The notes below the pieces were generated by a model that was not told the DNA's origin, did no database searches, and saw only the letters and a list, made by a program, of their open reading frames with translations. Position numbers and translations under genes: made by a program. Positions 33,205-41,300 of a stretch of DNA of 64,000 nucleotides are shown in pieces (position 1 is the first letter of the stretch; each line of letters starts with the position of its first letter). Source of the DNA: Saccharothrix sp. HUAS TT1 (GTDB taxonomy: Bacteria > Actinomycetota > Actinomycetes > Mycobacteriales > Pseudonocardiaceae); assembly GCF_040744945.1 (NCBI RefSeq), contig NZ_CP160453.1, forward strand, positions 5,766,001-5,830,000, written 5' to 3'.

Positions 33205-34580
33205 GGTCGGGGGGTGGGTGGGCGGCGGTCGGTCCAGGGGCGGGCGCGTTCGAGTTGGCCGGCGGCGGTGAGGATGGTGCGTTCGCCGCCGGTGGCGGCG
33301 ACGAGTTGGACGGCCAGGGGCAGGCCGGTGCGGGTGTGGCCGGCGGGGACGGCGGCGGCGGGGTTGCCGGTGATGTTCCACAGCGGCAGGAACGTGGTCA
33401 TGCGGGCGGCGGCGAGCAGCGCGGTGATGGCGGGTCGGCGGTTCCACTCGCCCACGCGCAGGGGCGGTCGGGTGAGCACGGGGGTGAGCAGCAGGTCGTG
33501 CTCGCCGAAGAGCCGGTCGGTGCGGGCGGTGAGCTTGGCGGTCTGGGCGTGGGCGGCGCGCACGGCGGGTGCGGGCAGGGCGCGGCCGAGGGCGGCGACG
33601 GCGCGGGTGCGGGCGTCGAGCCGGTCGGGCCGGTCCAGGTCCTGCTCGGTGGTGGCGGCGCTGTGCAGGTAGCGGGCGGCGAACCCGGCGGGTCCGGATA
33701 GGTCGCGCAGGTCGGGGTCGACGCGGGTGACGTCGTGGCCGAGGTCGGCGAGCAGGCCGGCGGTGTCGAGGACGGCGTCGCGGACCTCGGGGTCGACGGG
33801 GATGCCGGGTCCCCAGGTGCGCAGGGACACCGCGACGCGCAGGGTGCGGTTGTCGTGGACGGCGCGGAGGTGGTCGTCGCCTGGCGCGAGGACGTCCAGC
33901 AGCAGGGCGGCGTCGGCGACGTGGCGGGTGATGGGCCCGGCGACGACCAGGCCCTCCCAGACGTCGCGGTCGGGGGCGAGGGGGACGCGGTCGCGTTGCG
34001 GTTTGAGGCCGAACAGGCCGGTGCAGGCGGAGGGGATGCGGATGGAGCCCGCGCCGTCGGTGCCGATGGCGGCGCCGACGAGGCCGGCGGCGACAGCGGC
34101 GGCCGACCCGCCGCTGGACCCGCCGGGCGAGTGGTCGGGCGACCAGGGGTTGCGGGTGGCGCCCGCCCAGGTGGACTCGGTGTGCGGCCACAGGCCCAGT
34201 TCGGGCATGCGGGTGCGGCCGACGAGGACGGCTCCGGCGTCGCGCAGCCTGCGGACGATCTCGGCGTCGGCGGGCGCGGTGGTGTCGACGGCGGCGGTGC
34301 CCTTGGTGGTGGGCAGCCCGGCGAGGGCGATGTCCTCCTTGACCGCGACGGGCACGCCGAGCAGGGGCGCGTCCTCGCCGCGGGCGCGGCGGGCGTCGGC
34401 GTGGTCGGCCTCGGCGAGGGCGCGTTCGGCGAACACGAGCCGGAAGGCGTTGAGGACGCGGTCGTGCCGGTCGATGCGGCGCAGGCACTCGGCGACGAGG
34501 TCGCGTGAGGTCAGCGCGCCGGACCGCAGCAGGTCGGCCTGTCGGGCGGCGCCCGCGAAGCACGCGTCGGTCAGGTCCAT
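33201..34580 (-). CDS. Amidase-signature family amidase
   Basis: A 459-residue amidase-signature enzyme. The Ser-cisSer-Lys triad is complete: K81 (VAVKED), S155/S156 in GGSSGGS and S179 in GTDGAGSIRIPSA. It should hydrolyse a carboxamide such as an acylated amine or GatA-type substrate, but is not GatA since no gatB/C are near. Cytoplasmic, no signal peptide. It is transcribed alone on the minus strand, its stop inside a perfect palindrome. An N-terminal amphipathic segment (DACFAGAARQADLLRSG) is usual for the family. The exact substrate cannot be inferred. Confidence 0.92.
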   Translation of the reverse strand: MDLTDACFAGAARQADLLRSGALTSRDLVAECLRRIDRHDRVLNAFRLVFAERALAEADHADARRARGEDAPLLGVPVAVKEDIALAGLPTTKGTAAVDTTAPADAEIVRRLRDAGAVLVGRTRMPELGLWPHTESTWAGATRNPWSPDHSPGGSSGGSAAAVAAGLVGAAIGTDGAGSIRIPSACTGLFGLKPQRDRVPLAPDRDVWEGLVVAGPITRHVADAALLLDVLAPGDDHLRAVHDNRTLRVAVSLRTWGPGIPVDPEVRDAVLDTAGLLADLGHDVTRVDPDLRDLSGPAGFAARYLHSAATTEQDLDRPDRLDARTRAVAALGRALPAPAVRAAHAQTAKLTARTDRLFGEHDLLLTPVLTRPPLRVGEWNRRPAITALLAAARMTTFLPLWNITGNPAAAVPAGHTRTGLPLAVQLVAATGGERTILTAAGQLERARPWTDRRPPTPRP

Positions 34581-34590
34581 GGGGCGGACT

Positions 34591-34860
34591 CTAGGGCAGG
34601 ACCGGTCCCGGTCGGGTGATCCTGTTGGCGTGGCGGCGGCGCGCGCGGTGCGCGAGCAGGGCGATCAGCAGCAGCGGCCACGGGACCGGCAGCGGCGAGG
34701 CGGTCCAGGCGCCGGCGATCGGCAGCGCCCCGACCGCCGGCGCCGACGGGAGGCGGGCGGGCGCGGGCGGCGCGGGCAGGTCGGCGGTGAGCACGGCCGG
34801 GTGGGCGTGGTGTCCATGGCCGCGGTGCTCCGCGAACCGCGGTGTCGCGGCATCGGCCAC
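34591..34860 (-). CDS. Small His/Pro-rich protein with C-terminal membrane helix
   Basis: A possible 89-residue protein from GTG 34860. It has a His-rich start (FAEHRGHGHHAHPAVL), a Pro/Ala-rich middle and a C-terminal hydrophobic segment (WPLLLIALLAH) followed by basic RARRRHANR, which fits a tail-anchored or type I membrane protein. Metal binding by the His stretch is imaginable but unproven. The frame is supported mainly by this sensible domain order; no homologue is recognised. It ends 10 bp from the amidase start and is divergent from the pentapeptide-repeat gene. Confidence 0.4.
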   Translation of the reverse strand: MADAATPRFAEHRGHGHHAHPAVLTADLPAPPAPARLPSAPAVGALPIAGAWTASPLPVPWPLLLIALLAHRARRRHANRITRPGPVLP

Positions 34861-34876
34861 GAAGCGGTGACGGGAA

Positions 34877-34894
34877 GTACGTCCGTCGACGTAC
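34877..34894. promoter_or_regulatory. Inverted repeat upstream of the pentapeptide-repeat gene
   Basis: GTACGTC and GACGTAC are perfect inverted arms with a 4-base spacer in the divergent region between 34860 and 34906. Operator function is inference. Confidence 0.4.
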
Positions 34895-34905
34895 CGGGTG
34901 GGGGC

Positions 34906-35802
34906 ATGATCAGGGGTATGTCGTCGTGGTTGTGGCCGTTGGCGGTGGTTCTGGTCGTCGTCTGGATCGGGGTGCGGCACGCGCGCGCGTCCCGCTCGGA
35001 GACGTTGCTGGACGAGCACGCGCGGCGGCGGGTGGGCTCCGAGGGGGCCGCGCCGCCCGCCCCGGTGTCGGTGTGGCGGGAGGCCAACCGGCTGTTCCGG
35101 GCGGGCGAGGAGGAGGGGTTGCTGCTGCTGGCCGAGATCGGCAGGCAGGCGCCGCGGCGGCGGCAGGCGGTGGTGACGACGTGGTTGGCGGCGTTGCGGG
35201 GCGGGGTGAGCCTGGGGTTGGACGCGCCGTGGCGCACGGCGGTGCAGCGGGAGCTGGTGTCGCACCTGCGGCCGGGCGAGGACTTCTGGCCGGGGATGGA
35301 CGTGGTGGCCCCGGGCGCGATCCTGGTGGACTTCGACCTGTCGGGGTGCCGGGTGAACCGGGTGGACCTGACGGGGGCGGTGTTCCTGGGCGACGCGCGG
35401 TTCGAGGCGATGACGGTGACCGGTGACGCGACGTTCGAGGGCGCGCGGTTCCTGCGGCACGCGGTGTTCACCGAGGCGTTGTTCGCGCGGTCGGTGTCGT
35501 TCGGGTTGGCGGTGTTCGCCGGGAACGTGTCGTTGCGCTCGGCGCAGGTGGCCGACCAGCTGCTGTTCGCGCGGGCGAAGGTGTCGGGTCGGGCGGACCT
35601 GCGGCGGGCCGAGGTGTCGGGCCGGGCCGACTTCCGGCACGTGCGCTTCGGCGGGCGGGCGTTGTTCGCCGAGGTGGTGTTCCAGCAGGACGCGTGGTTC
35701 CGGCACGCCTGGTTCCGGGGTCGCACCGACGTGGGGTCGGCGTTGATCGGGGAGGCGGCGGAGTTCGGCAGCGCCCGGTTCGGCCGCCGCGTCCTGCAGT
35801 GA
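34906..35802 (+). CDS. Membrane-anchored pentapeptide-repeat protein
   Basis: A 298-residue protein; ATG at 34906 (or 34918). Residues about 5-25 form a membrane helix (SSWLWPLAVVLVVVWIGV). A linker with helices leads to a C-terminal right-handed beta-helix of pentapeptide-like repeats (about residues 140-295), with the A(D/N/x)(L/F)-x-x rhythm: GARFLRHAVFTEALFARSVSF, RADLRRAEVSGRADFRHVRFGG. Pentapeptide-repeat proteins can mimic DNA and shield gyrase (Qnr, MfpA), but membrane-anchored ones have unknown roles. No gyrase-related gene is adjacent. Confidence 0.82.
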   Translation: MIRGMSSWLWPLAVVLVVVWIGVRHARASRSETLLDEHARRRVGSEGAAPPAPVSVWREANRLFRAGEEEGLLLLAEIGRQAPRRRQAVVTTWLAALRGGVSLGLDAPWRTAVQRELVSHLRPGEDFWPGMDVVAPGAILVDFDLSGCRVNRVDLTGAVFLGDARFEAMTVTGDATFEGARFLRHAVFTEALFARSVSFGLAVFAGNVSLRSAQVADQLLFARAKVSGRADLRRAEVSGRADFRHVRFGGRALFAEVVFQQDAWFRHAWFRGRTDVGSALIGEAAEFGSARFGRRVLQ

Positions 35803-35809
35803 CCGGCGG

Positions 35810-36325
35810 TCAGACCGCCGTGCGGGTGCGGTGCCCGGCGACGTGGACGCGGTTGGCGCAGCGGGTGGTGCAGAAGCGGCGGCGACCGTTGCGGGAGGTG
35901 TCGACGTAGACGGTGCGGCAGCCGGGTCGGGCGCAGCGGCCGAGGCGGTGGGGGTCCTCGCAGACGGCGTGGGCGAGACCGGCGGCGGTGAAGGCGCGGA
36001 CGCGGTGGGGTGTGGGCGCGTGCTCGGGGGCGAAGTGCAGGTGGGGCGCGCGGCCGTCGTGGGTGGAGATGTAGGGCTTGGCGGCGGCCTCGGTGAGCAG
36101 GTCGTTGACCAGGGCGACCTGGTCGGGGGTGCGGTCGAAGACGGGGGCGAGGCGGGCGGCCCAGGCGGTGAGCTCGCGGGCCTGCGCCTCGTCCAGGGCG
36201 CCGAGGGGTTTGTAGCCGTGCTCGCGCAGCAGGGCGAGCAGGTCGTCGGCGGTGCTGTCGGGCCGGGCGTTGACCAGGGCGGCGGCGAGTTCGGCCGCCG
36301 CCCCGCCGTAAGGGTTGAAATGCAC
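35810..36325 (-). CDS. CGNR zinc-finger protein (ABATE/CGNR family)
   Basis: A 171-residue protein. The N-terminal ABATE-like helical part opens MHFNPYGGAAAELAAALVNA; the C-terminal CGNR zinc finger reads CARPGC-x-TVYVDTSRNGRRRFCTTRCANRV, in which the final C-G-N-R is changed to C-A-N-R. Four cysteines remain for zinc. Such proteins are presumed transcription factors, often with stress or antibiotic response roles. It ends 7 bp from the convergent pentapeptide gene and is divergent from the small cysteine protein and TetR pair across only 25 bp. Confidence 0.88.
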   Translation of the reverse strand: MHFNPYGGAAAELAAALVNARPDSTADDLLALLREHGYKPLGALDEAQARELTAWAARLAPVFDRTPDQVALVNDLLTEAAAKPYISTHDGRAPHLHFAPEHAPTPHRVRAFTAAGLAHAVCEDPHRLGRCARPGCRTVYVDTSRNGRRRFCTTRCANRVHVAGHRTRTAV

Positions 36326-36350
36326 TGAACCATGACATCACGCTGGTGCG

Positions 36351-36527
36351 GTGAACACCAGATGCCCCTGCTGCGGGTGGCCCAGCGCCGAGCGCGTGTA
36401 CCCGGTCTCCTCGCACCGCTCGGTGGACTACGTGCGGTGCGTGTGCGGGGTGTGGCTGGTGCTGGAGGCGGGCCGGGTGGTGGCGACGGCGGGCGCGGGG
36501 CGATCGACTAGTGTCCCGTCACCGTGA
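36351..36527 (+). CDS. 58-residue cysteine-motif protein coupled to TetR
   Basis: A small gene with GTG at 36351. The 58-residue product has C-P-C-C near residue 5 and C-V-C near residue 30 (RCPCCGWP ... VRCVCGVW), the spacing of a compact zinc ribbon. Its stop overlaps the GTG of the following TetR gene (GTGA), a sign that it is translated and coupled. Codon use matches the neighbours, with G/C at third positions. No family is recognised. It may be a cofactor or regulator linked with the TetR protein; the divergent gene also encodes a zinc-finger protein. Confidence 0.6.
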   Translation: MNTRCPCCGWPSAERVYPVSSHRSVDYVRCVCGVWLVLEAGRVVATAGAGRSTSVPSP

Positions 36528-37102
36528 CGAGCCGTCGGGACCTGCTGTGCGACTGCGCGATCTCGGTGTTGGCGGCGCAGGGCGGGCGCGGGCTGACGCA
36601 CCGGGCGGTGGACCGGGCCGCGGGGGTGCCGGAGGGCACGACGAAGAACTACTTCCCGTCGCGCGACGCGCTGCTCGGCGCGGCCGCGGACCGGATGACG
36701 TCCTCGCACGCGGCGGCGGTGCGGCGGTTGCGGGAGACGACGCCGGAGGGGGTCTCGCCGCAGGACGTGGCGCGGCTGTACCCGGCGCTGCTGCGGCGGG
36801 CGGTGCTGGAGGACCCGACGCAGCTGCTGGCGATGGTGGAGCTGTACCTGGAGGCGGTGCGCCGGCCGGGGGTGCGCGAGGCGCTGGGGCGGATGGCGGT
36901 GTCCAACGCCGAGGCGGGCGCGGGGCTGCACGCGGCGGCGGGGCTGGCGGGCGAGGTGCGCGGCGCGGGGCTGCTGGACGCCTACTTCCTGGGCGTGGCG
37001 GTGTCGTTGCTGGCGCTGCCCGAGGAGGCGTTGCGCGAGGTGGGCCTGGACGACCTGCCGGCGGTGGGGTTGGGCCTGTTCCACGCCGCCGTGACCCGGT
37101 GA
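36524..37102 (+). CDS. TetR-family transcriptional regulator
   Basis: A 192-residue TetR protein. The DNA-binding domain is at residues 1-50 (LCDCAISVLAAQGGRGLTHRAVDRAAG, VPEGTTKNYFPSRDALLGA), with the usual Tyr-Phe-Pro-Ser segment ending the recognition helix. The C-terminal ligand domain contains LYPALLRRAVLEDPTQLLAMVELYLEAVRRPG. GTG start overlaps the stop of the small cysteine protein. The ligand and targets are unknown; plausible targets are its own two-gene unit and the divergent CGNR gene. No clear palindrome was found in the short intergenic region. Confidence 0.9.
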   Translation: MTSRRDLLCDCAISVLAAQGGRGLTHRAVDRAAGVPEGTTKNYFPSRDALLGAAADRMTSSHAAAVRRLRETTPEGVSPQDVARLYPALLRRAVLEDPTQLLAMVELYLEAVRRPGVREALGRMAVSNAEAGAGLHAAAGLAGEVRGAGLLDAYFLGVAVSLLALPEEALREVGLDDLPAVGLGLFHAAVTR

Positions 37103-37111
37103 GGCCGGCGC

Positions 37112-37999
37112 TCAGCCGACGGGGACGAGCCGTCGCACGTCGGTGGCGCGCAGCTCGGTGGCCGGGGTGGGCTCGGCGCCGCAGCTCGGCGGCCGGGTGA
37201 GGGGCAGCTCGCGGGCGGTGACGGTGACGCGCCAGGCGCGGCCGTCGGCGTGGTGGACGGTGTCGCCGCGCACGGTGAGCACGTCGCGGCGCTCGCCGGT
37301 GAGGTCGCGCACGGCGAGTTCGGCGACCTGACCGTGCGCGTCGTGGGTGGAGCGGCCCCGGCAGCGCTCGGTGACGACGCGGCCCGCGGCGGCGTGGTCG
37401 AGCAGCCGGGCGGCGAAGTCGGGGTCCAGGCGGCCGTAGGTGTAGCCGGTGGGCAGCAGCACGCCGGTGGGCGCGAACCGGTGGCCGCCGGTGTGGGTGC
37501 ACTCCCAGACGGCGTCGGGGCGGGCGGCGGCGAGGTGTTCGGCCAGGGGACGGCCGCGCAGCGCGCAGCACACGTCGCGGCGGCTGTTGGCGCAGACCAG
37601 CAGCAGCGGCCCGGCGACGGGGGAGCCCAGGCCGGTGGGCGCGCCGGCGGCCAGGGCGGCGAAGTCGAGGTCGAGCAGGTCGGCGGGATCGGCGAGGTCG
37701 GCCCGCTCCAGACGGGACCGGCCGGGGGCGGTGACGGCGAGGTAGGCGCGGCGGGGCGCGTCGTGGTGGGTGTCGGCGTGGCGGCCGGGGCGGCGGATGA
37801 GCAGGACGCGGACGCCGGTGGCGGCGGCGCGGCGGGCGAGTTCGGCGCCCAGCGCGGGGTCCAACCGGCTCTCCACGAGGGCGTCGCGCCCCCACGGCCC
37901 GGGTTGTTCCAGGCAGATCCACGCCGCGGCGGTGGCGGCGGTGCCCGCCTGGGGTTCGTCGAGGTCCGCGGAGATCGCGGCGCAACGCGGCTCGGTCAC
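37112..37999 (-). CDS. Sucrase/ferredoxin-like (thioredoxin-fold 2Fe-2S) protein
   Basis: A 295-residue protein of the sucrase/ferredoxin-like family. The thioredoxin-like ferredoxin half has LLLVCANSRRDVCCALRG and VWECTHTGGHRFAPTGVLLPTGYTYGRL, giving the Cys and His residues expected to hold a [2Fe-2S] cluster; the N-terminal half keeps a related fold (AAWICLEQPGPWG). The name comes from old enzyme assignments; activity of bacterial members is unclear, with redox or electron-transfer roles likely. GTG at 37999 (or 38002). It stands alone on the minus strand, divergent from the hydrolase/SDR pair. Confidence 0.85.
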   Translation of the reverse strand: MTEPRCAAISADLDEPQAGTAATAAAWICLEQPGPWGRDALVESRLDPALGAELARRAAATGVRVLLIRRPGRHADTHHDAPRRAYLAVTAPGRSRLERADLADPADLLDLDFAALAAGAPTGLGSPVAGPLLLVCANSRRDVCCALRGRPLAEHLAAARPDAVWECTHTGGHRFAPTGVLLPTGYTYGRLDPDFAARLLDHAAAGRVVTERCRGRSTHDAHGQVAELAVRDLTGERRDVLTVRGDTVHHADGRAWRVTVTARELPLTRPPSCGAEPTPATELRATDVRRLVPVG

Positions 38000-38153
38000 C
38001 ACCCCAGGGTGCCCTGGTGCGGCCGTTCGAGTGACACCGGGGTTCGGGTTCACGCTTCCGAGTGGATTCGGTGGCTGTGCGTGTAGCCGTGTTCGCGGTG
38101 GGTGGACGCCGTTCGGGGGGCCTGGGGCGGTGTCGGGCCGTAGGTTCACGGTC

Positions 38154-38855
38154 ATGGTGATCACGGGAGAGGCGTCGGGCGTGCGGTTCGTGGCGATGCC
38201 GCCGCGCACGGCGGGCAGCCGGCGGCTGGTGGTGGTCTGGCACCTGATCGGCGAGCCGGACACCCCGGAGGGGATGGCCGCGGCGCTGCCGCTGGCGGGC
38301 CTGGACGCGTGGCGGGTGTACCCGGCGCTGCCGCCGTTCGGCGAGGGCCCCGACGGCGTGGCGGACGGGTACGCGCCCCTGGTCGAGGCGGCGCTGGCCG
38401 CGACGCCGGGGCTGCTGGAGAAGGCGCGGGCGCAGCTGGGCTGCGACGACGGGCCGGTGGACCTGGTGGGCGGCTCGGCGGGCGGCCACATCGCGCTGCT
38501 CACCGCCGTGCGCGGCCTGGCGCCGGTGCGGCGGCTGGCGGTGGTGAACCCGGCGGTGAGCGCGCAGGCCGTGGTGCGGGCGTCGGTGGACCTGGGCGTC
38601 CTGGCCCCCTACACCTGGACCGACGCCGCGCGCGCCGCCGCCGAACCCCTGGACGTCCCGGCCCGCGCGGCCGGGCTGGACGTGCCGCTGCTGGTCGTGC
38701 GCGGCGACGAGGAGTACCCGGCGTTCCGGCCGGTGCAGGACGCGCTGGTCGCCGCCGTGCCCGGCGCGCGGCTGGTGGAGGTGCCCGGCCTGGGCCACAT
38801 GCTGGTGACCCGGCAGGACGTGGTGGACCGGGAGGTGACGGCGTGGCTGGCCTGA
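38154..38855 (+). CDS. Alpha/beta-hydrolase
   Basis: A 233-residue alpha/beta-hydrolase fold protein. The nucleophile elbow is DLVGGSAGGHIALL (G-x-S-x-G), the acid is probably in VVRGDEEYPAF and the His in GLGHMLVTRQDV. It has a short lid and no signal peptide. The 3' end overlaps the SDR gene by 13 bp, with the Shine-Dalgarno of the SDR gene located inside this gene, so both are made together. An esterase or carbonyl-metabolism role is likely but unspecified. Confidence 0.85.
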   Translation: MVITGEASGVRFVAMPPRTAGSRRLVVVWHLIGEPDTPEGMAAALPLAGLDAWRVYPALPPFGEGPDGVADGYAPLVEAALAATPGLLEKARAQLGCDDGPVDLVGGSAGGHIALLTAVRGLAPVRRLAVVNPAVSAQAVVRASVDLGVLAPYTWTDAARAAAEPLDVPARAAGLDVPLLVVRGDEEYPAFRPVQDALVAAVPGARLVEVPGLGHMLVTRQDVVDREVTAWLA

Positions 38856-39556
38856 TCGTGGTGACCGGCGGCAGCCGGGGCATCGGCGCGGCGGTGGTGC
38901 GGCGGGTGGCCGCCGACGGCGCCCGGGTGGTGATCGGCTACCGGGCCGCGGCCGACGAGGCACGGGCGCTGGCCGAAGAGGTGGGCGGGGTCGCGGTGCG
39001 GGCCGAGGTGTCCGACGAGGACGACGTCGACGCCCTGTTCGACGCCGCCGCCGACCTCGGCCAGGTCACCGGGGTGGTGATCAACGCCGGGATCACCAGC
39101 CCGGTGGGACCGCTGGCCCGGCTGCGGACCGAGGACCTGCGCCGGGTGCTGGAGGTCAACGTGGTCGGCGCGCTGCTGTGCGCGCGGCGGGCGGCCCGCG
39201 ACCTGGTCGCCGGCGGGTCGATCGTGTCGCTGTCCTCGGTCGCGGCGACGCTGGGCGCGCCGGGGGAGTACGTGCACTACGCGGCCAGCAAGGCCGCGGT
39301 CGACGCGATGACCGTCGGCCTGGCCAAGGAGCTGGGACCGCGCGGCATCCGGGTCAACGCCGTCGCCGCGGGCACCGTCCGCACCCGGATCCACGAGCTG
39401 TCCGGCGTGCCCGACCGGCCCGACCGGGTGGCCCCGGCCATCCCGCTGGGCAGGCCCGGCGAGCCGGAGGAGATCGCCGAGGCGGTGGCGTGGCTGCTGG
39501 GGGAGGCCGCCTCGTTCACGACGGGCGCGGTGCTGCGGGTGGCCGGGGGGCTGTGA
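38843..39556 (+). CDS. Short-chain dehydrogenase/reductase (FabG-like)
   Basis: A 237-residue classical SDR. NAD(P)-binding VTGGSRGIGAAVV, INAGIT, catalytic Ser in IVSLSSVAA, and Y-x-x-x-K in HYAASKAAVDAM are all intact, ending with the FabG-like FTTGAVLRVAGGL. It should reduce a beta-keto or other carbonyl group. GTG at 38843 is chosen because GGAGGT lies 6 bases upstream. It is translated with the upstream hydrolase and overlaps the convergent methionine aminopeptidase gene by 41 bp at the 3' end. Confidence 0.92.
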   Translation: MAGLIVVTGGSRGIGAAVVRRVAADGARVVIGYRAAADEARALAEEVGGVAVRAEVSDEDDVDALFDAAADLGQVTGVVINAGITSPVGPLARLRTEDLRRVLEVNVVGALLCARRAARDLVAGGSIVSLSSVAATLGAPGEYVHYAASKAAVDAMTVGLAKELGPRGIRVNAVAAGTVRTRIHELSGVPDRPDRVAPAIPLGRPGEPEEIAEAVAWLLGEAASFTTGAVLRVAGGL

Positions 39557-40313
39557 GCACCCGCGGGCCGTCCTCGGTGATCGCCACGGTGTGCTCGACG
39601 TGGGCGGCGCGGCTGCCGTCTGCGGTGTGCAGCGCCCAGCCGTCCTCGGCCGCGTAGTACGCGTCGCCCCCGCCGGCGTGGAACATCGGCTCGATCGCGA
39701 TCGCCATCCCGGCCCGCAGGGTCAGCCCCCGCCCCGGACTGCCCTCGTTGGGCACGCCCGGCGCCTCGTGCATGGCCCGGCCGATGCCGTGCCCGCCGAA
39801 GTCCGCGGGCATCCCGTAGCCGGCGGCCCGGCCGATCACGCCGACGGCGTGCGACACGTCGCCCAGCCGCGCCCCCGGCACCGCCGCGGCGATCCCGGCC
39901 TCCAGGGCGCGCCGCGCGGTGTCGATGAGCAGCACGTCGGCGGGGTCGGCCTCGCCCACGACGAAGCTGATCGCCGAGTCGCCGTGCCAGCCGTCCAGGT
40001 GCGCGCCGCAGTCGACGCTGACCAGGTCGCCCTCGCGCAGCCGGTAGCCGTCGGGGATGCCGTGCACGACCAGGTCGTTGACCGAGGCGCAGATGACGCC
40101 GGGGAACGGGGTCGGCGCGAACGCCGGGTGGTAGCCCAGGAACGACGACCCCGCGCCGGCGTCCCGGATGACCTGGTGGGCCACCTCGTCCAGCTCCAGC
40201 AGGGAAACCCCGACCCGGGCCCGCGCGCGGACCGCCGCGAGCGCGTCGGCCACCACCAGACCGGCGGCGCGCATGGCGTCCAGCTCGCCGGGGCTCTTCA
40301 ACTCGATCACCAC
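39516..40313 (-). CDS. map: Methionine aminopeptidase, type I
   Basis: A 265-residue MetAP. Metal ligands are recognisable: VSVDCGAHLDGWHGDSA (two Asp), GGHGIGRAMHEAPGVPN (His and the substrate-binding His), AIEPMF (Glu) and VEHTVAI (Glu). It should remove the initiator Met from nascent proteins. Actinomycetes carry several map copies; this one is not beside adk/secY and so may be an accessory copy. There is no N-terminal zinc-finger or SH3-binding extension. Start is GTG at 40313 or 40310. It is divergent from a small XRE gene across a region with a 14-bp tandem repeat. Confidence 0.93.
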   Translation of the reverse strand: MVIELKSPGELDAMRAAGLVVADALAAVRARARVGVSLLELDEVAHQVIRDAGAGSSFLGYHPAFAPTPFPGVICASVNDLVVHGIPDGYRLREGDLVSVDCGAHLDGWHGDSAISFVVGEADPADVLLIDTARRALEAGIAAAVPGARLGDVSHAVGVIGRAAGYGMPADFGGHGIGRAMHEAPGVPNEGSPGRGLTLRAGMAIAIEPMFHAGGGDAYYAAEDGWALHTADGSRAAHVEHTVAITEDGPRVLTAPRPPAAPRPS

Positions 40314-40350
40314 TGGACTCCCACCGTCGGACCTCCGCCTGACACCGCTA

Positions 40351-40378
40351 CCGGTATTAGTATCCCGGTATTAGTATC
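40351..40378. promoter_or_regulatory. Exact 14-bp tandem repeat in the map/XRE divergent region
   Basis: CCGGTATTAGTATC occurs twice in direct succession (40351-40364, 40365-40378), ending 5 bases before the XRE start. It is strikingly AT-rich for this DNA and contains -10-like TATTAG/TAGTAT; it is a likely binding site for the XRE protein. Confidence 0.6.
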
Positions 40379-40383
40379 ACAGC

Positions 40384-40641
40384 ATGGTGCGACAGCCACT
40401 CACCCAGTCCGACCGCGACCGCGGCGAACGCCTCGGCGAGCTGCTGCGCCTGGCCCGCGGCCCCCGCAGCATGGTGGACGTCGCCGCGGCCGCCGGCATC
40501 TCCGTCGAAACCCTCCGCAAGATCGAACGCGGCCGGGTCCCCACCCCCGCCTTCTTCACCGTCGCCGCCCTCTGCGACGCCGTCGGCCTCTCCCTGGACG
40601 CCCTGTCCCGCGCCCTGGAACCCCAGCGGCTGTCCGCCTAG
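40384..40641 (+). CDS. Small XRE-family DNA-binding protein
   Basis: An 85-residue protein that is almost wholly a helix-turn-helix domain (residues about 14-78: ERLGELLRLARGPRSMVDVA, AAGISVETLRKIERGRVPTP, FFTVAALCDAVGLSLDALSR), of the Cro/CI type. It has no partner domain. The tandem repeat just upstream suggests autoregulation. It lies 4 bp before a methyltransferase gene on the same strand and is divergent from map. It is not accompanied by a toxin-like gene, so an antitoxin role is not supported. Confidence 0.87.
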   Translation: MVRQPLTQSDRDRGERLGELLRLARGPRSMVDVAAAAGISVETLRKIERGRVPTPAFFTVAALCDAVGLSLDALSRALEPQRLSA

Positions 40642-40645
40642 ACCG

Positions 40646-41260
40646 GTGCCCGACACCGACCACACCGCCCTGGTCCGCTCGCTGACCACCCCACGCCCCG
40701 TCCCGCTGGCGCCCGACATCGTGCTGCGCACCGCCGACGACGTCACCGCCCTGTGGGAGCGCACCGGCTCACCCGAACCACCGTTCTGGGCCTTCCCCTG
40801 GGCCGGCGGCCAAGCCCTGGCCCGCCACGTCCTGGACCACCCCGACCTCGTCGCCGGCCGCCGCGTGCTCGACCTCGCCGCCGGCTCCGGCCTCGTCGCC
40901 ATCGCCGCAGCCCGCGCCGGCGGCCACGTCACCGCCGCCGACATCGACCCCCTCGCGGCCGCCGCCATCGCCCTCAACACCCGCGCCAACGCCGTCACCG
41001 TCACCACCACCACCGACGACCTGCTCGACACCACCCCCGACACCGACGTCCTGCTCGCCGGCGACGTCTTCTACGACCGCGACATGGCCGCCCGCGTCGA
41101 ACCGTTCCTGCTGGCCGCCCACCGCCGCGGCGCCCTCGTCCTCGTCGGCGACCCCCACCGCTCCCACCTGCCCCGCGTCGCCACCCACGCCGTGCCCGTG
41201 CCCCACCACCTCGAAGGCGTCGAGGTCAAGACGACCACCGTGTGGCGACCCGCGCCCTGA
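40646..41260 (+). CDS. Class I SAM methyltransferase (METTL20/ETFB-lysine type)
   Basis: A 204-residue methyltransferase. Motif I is VLDLAAGSGLVAIAAARAG (residues 74-92), acid of motif II in ADIDPLA, post-I region DVLLAGDVFYDRDMA. The segment before motif I, PEPPFWAFPWAGGQALARHVLD, is typical of the METTL20/Nnt1-like protein-lysine methyltransferases. Known members methylate electron-transfer flavoprotein beta or ribosomal proteins; the target here is unknown. GTG start 4 bp after the XRE stop. Third-position codons are overwhelmingly C. Confidence 0.88.
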   Translation: MPDTDHTALVRSLTTPRPVPLAPDIVLRTADDVTALWERTGSPEPPFWAFPWAGGQALARHVLDHPDLVAGRRVLDLAAGSGLVAIAAARAGGHVTAADIDPLAAAAIALNTRANAVTVTTTTDDLLDTTPDTDVLLAGDVFYDRDMAARVEPFLLAAHRRGALVLVGDPHRSHLPRVATHAVPVPHHLEGVEVKTTTVWRPAP

Positions 41261-41300
41261 CCCACGCCCCGGCCCGCACCCACCACTAGAGTCGCCGATC

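Noticed and set aside
34616..34870. 84-codon plus-strand frame between the amidase and pentapeptide genes
   Set aside because: Low-complexity product; the opposite strand gives a more sensible protein with a C-terminal membrane helix.
40384..40641. Solo XRE protein as an antitoxin
   Set aside because: No toxin-like gene lies on either side; the next gene is a protein-type methyltransferase.
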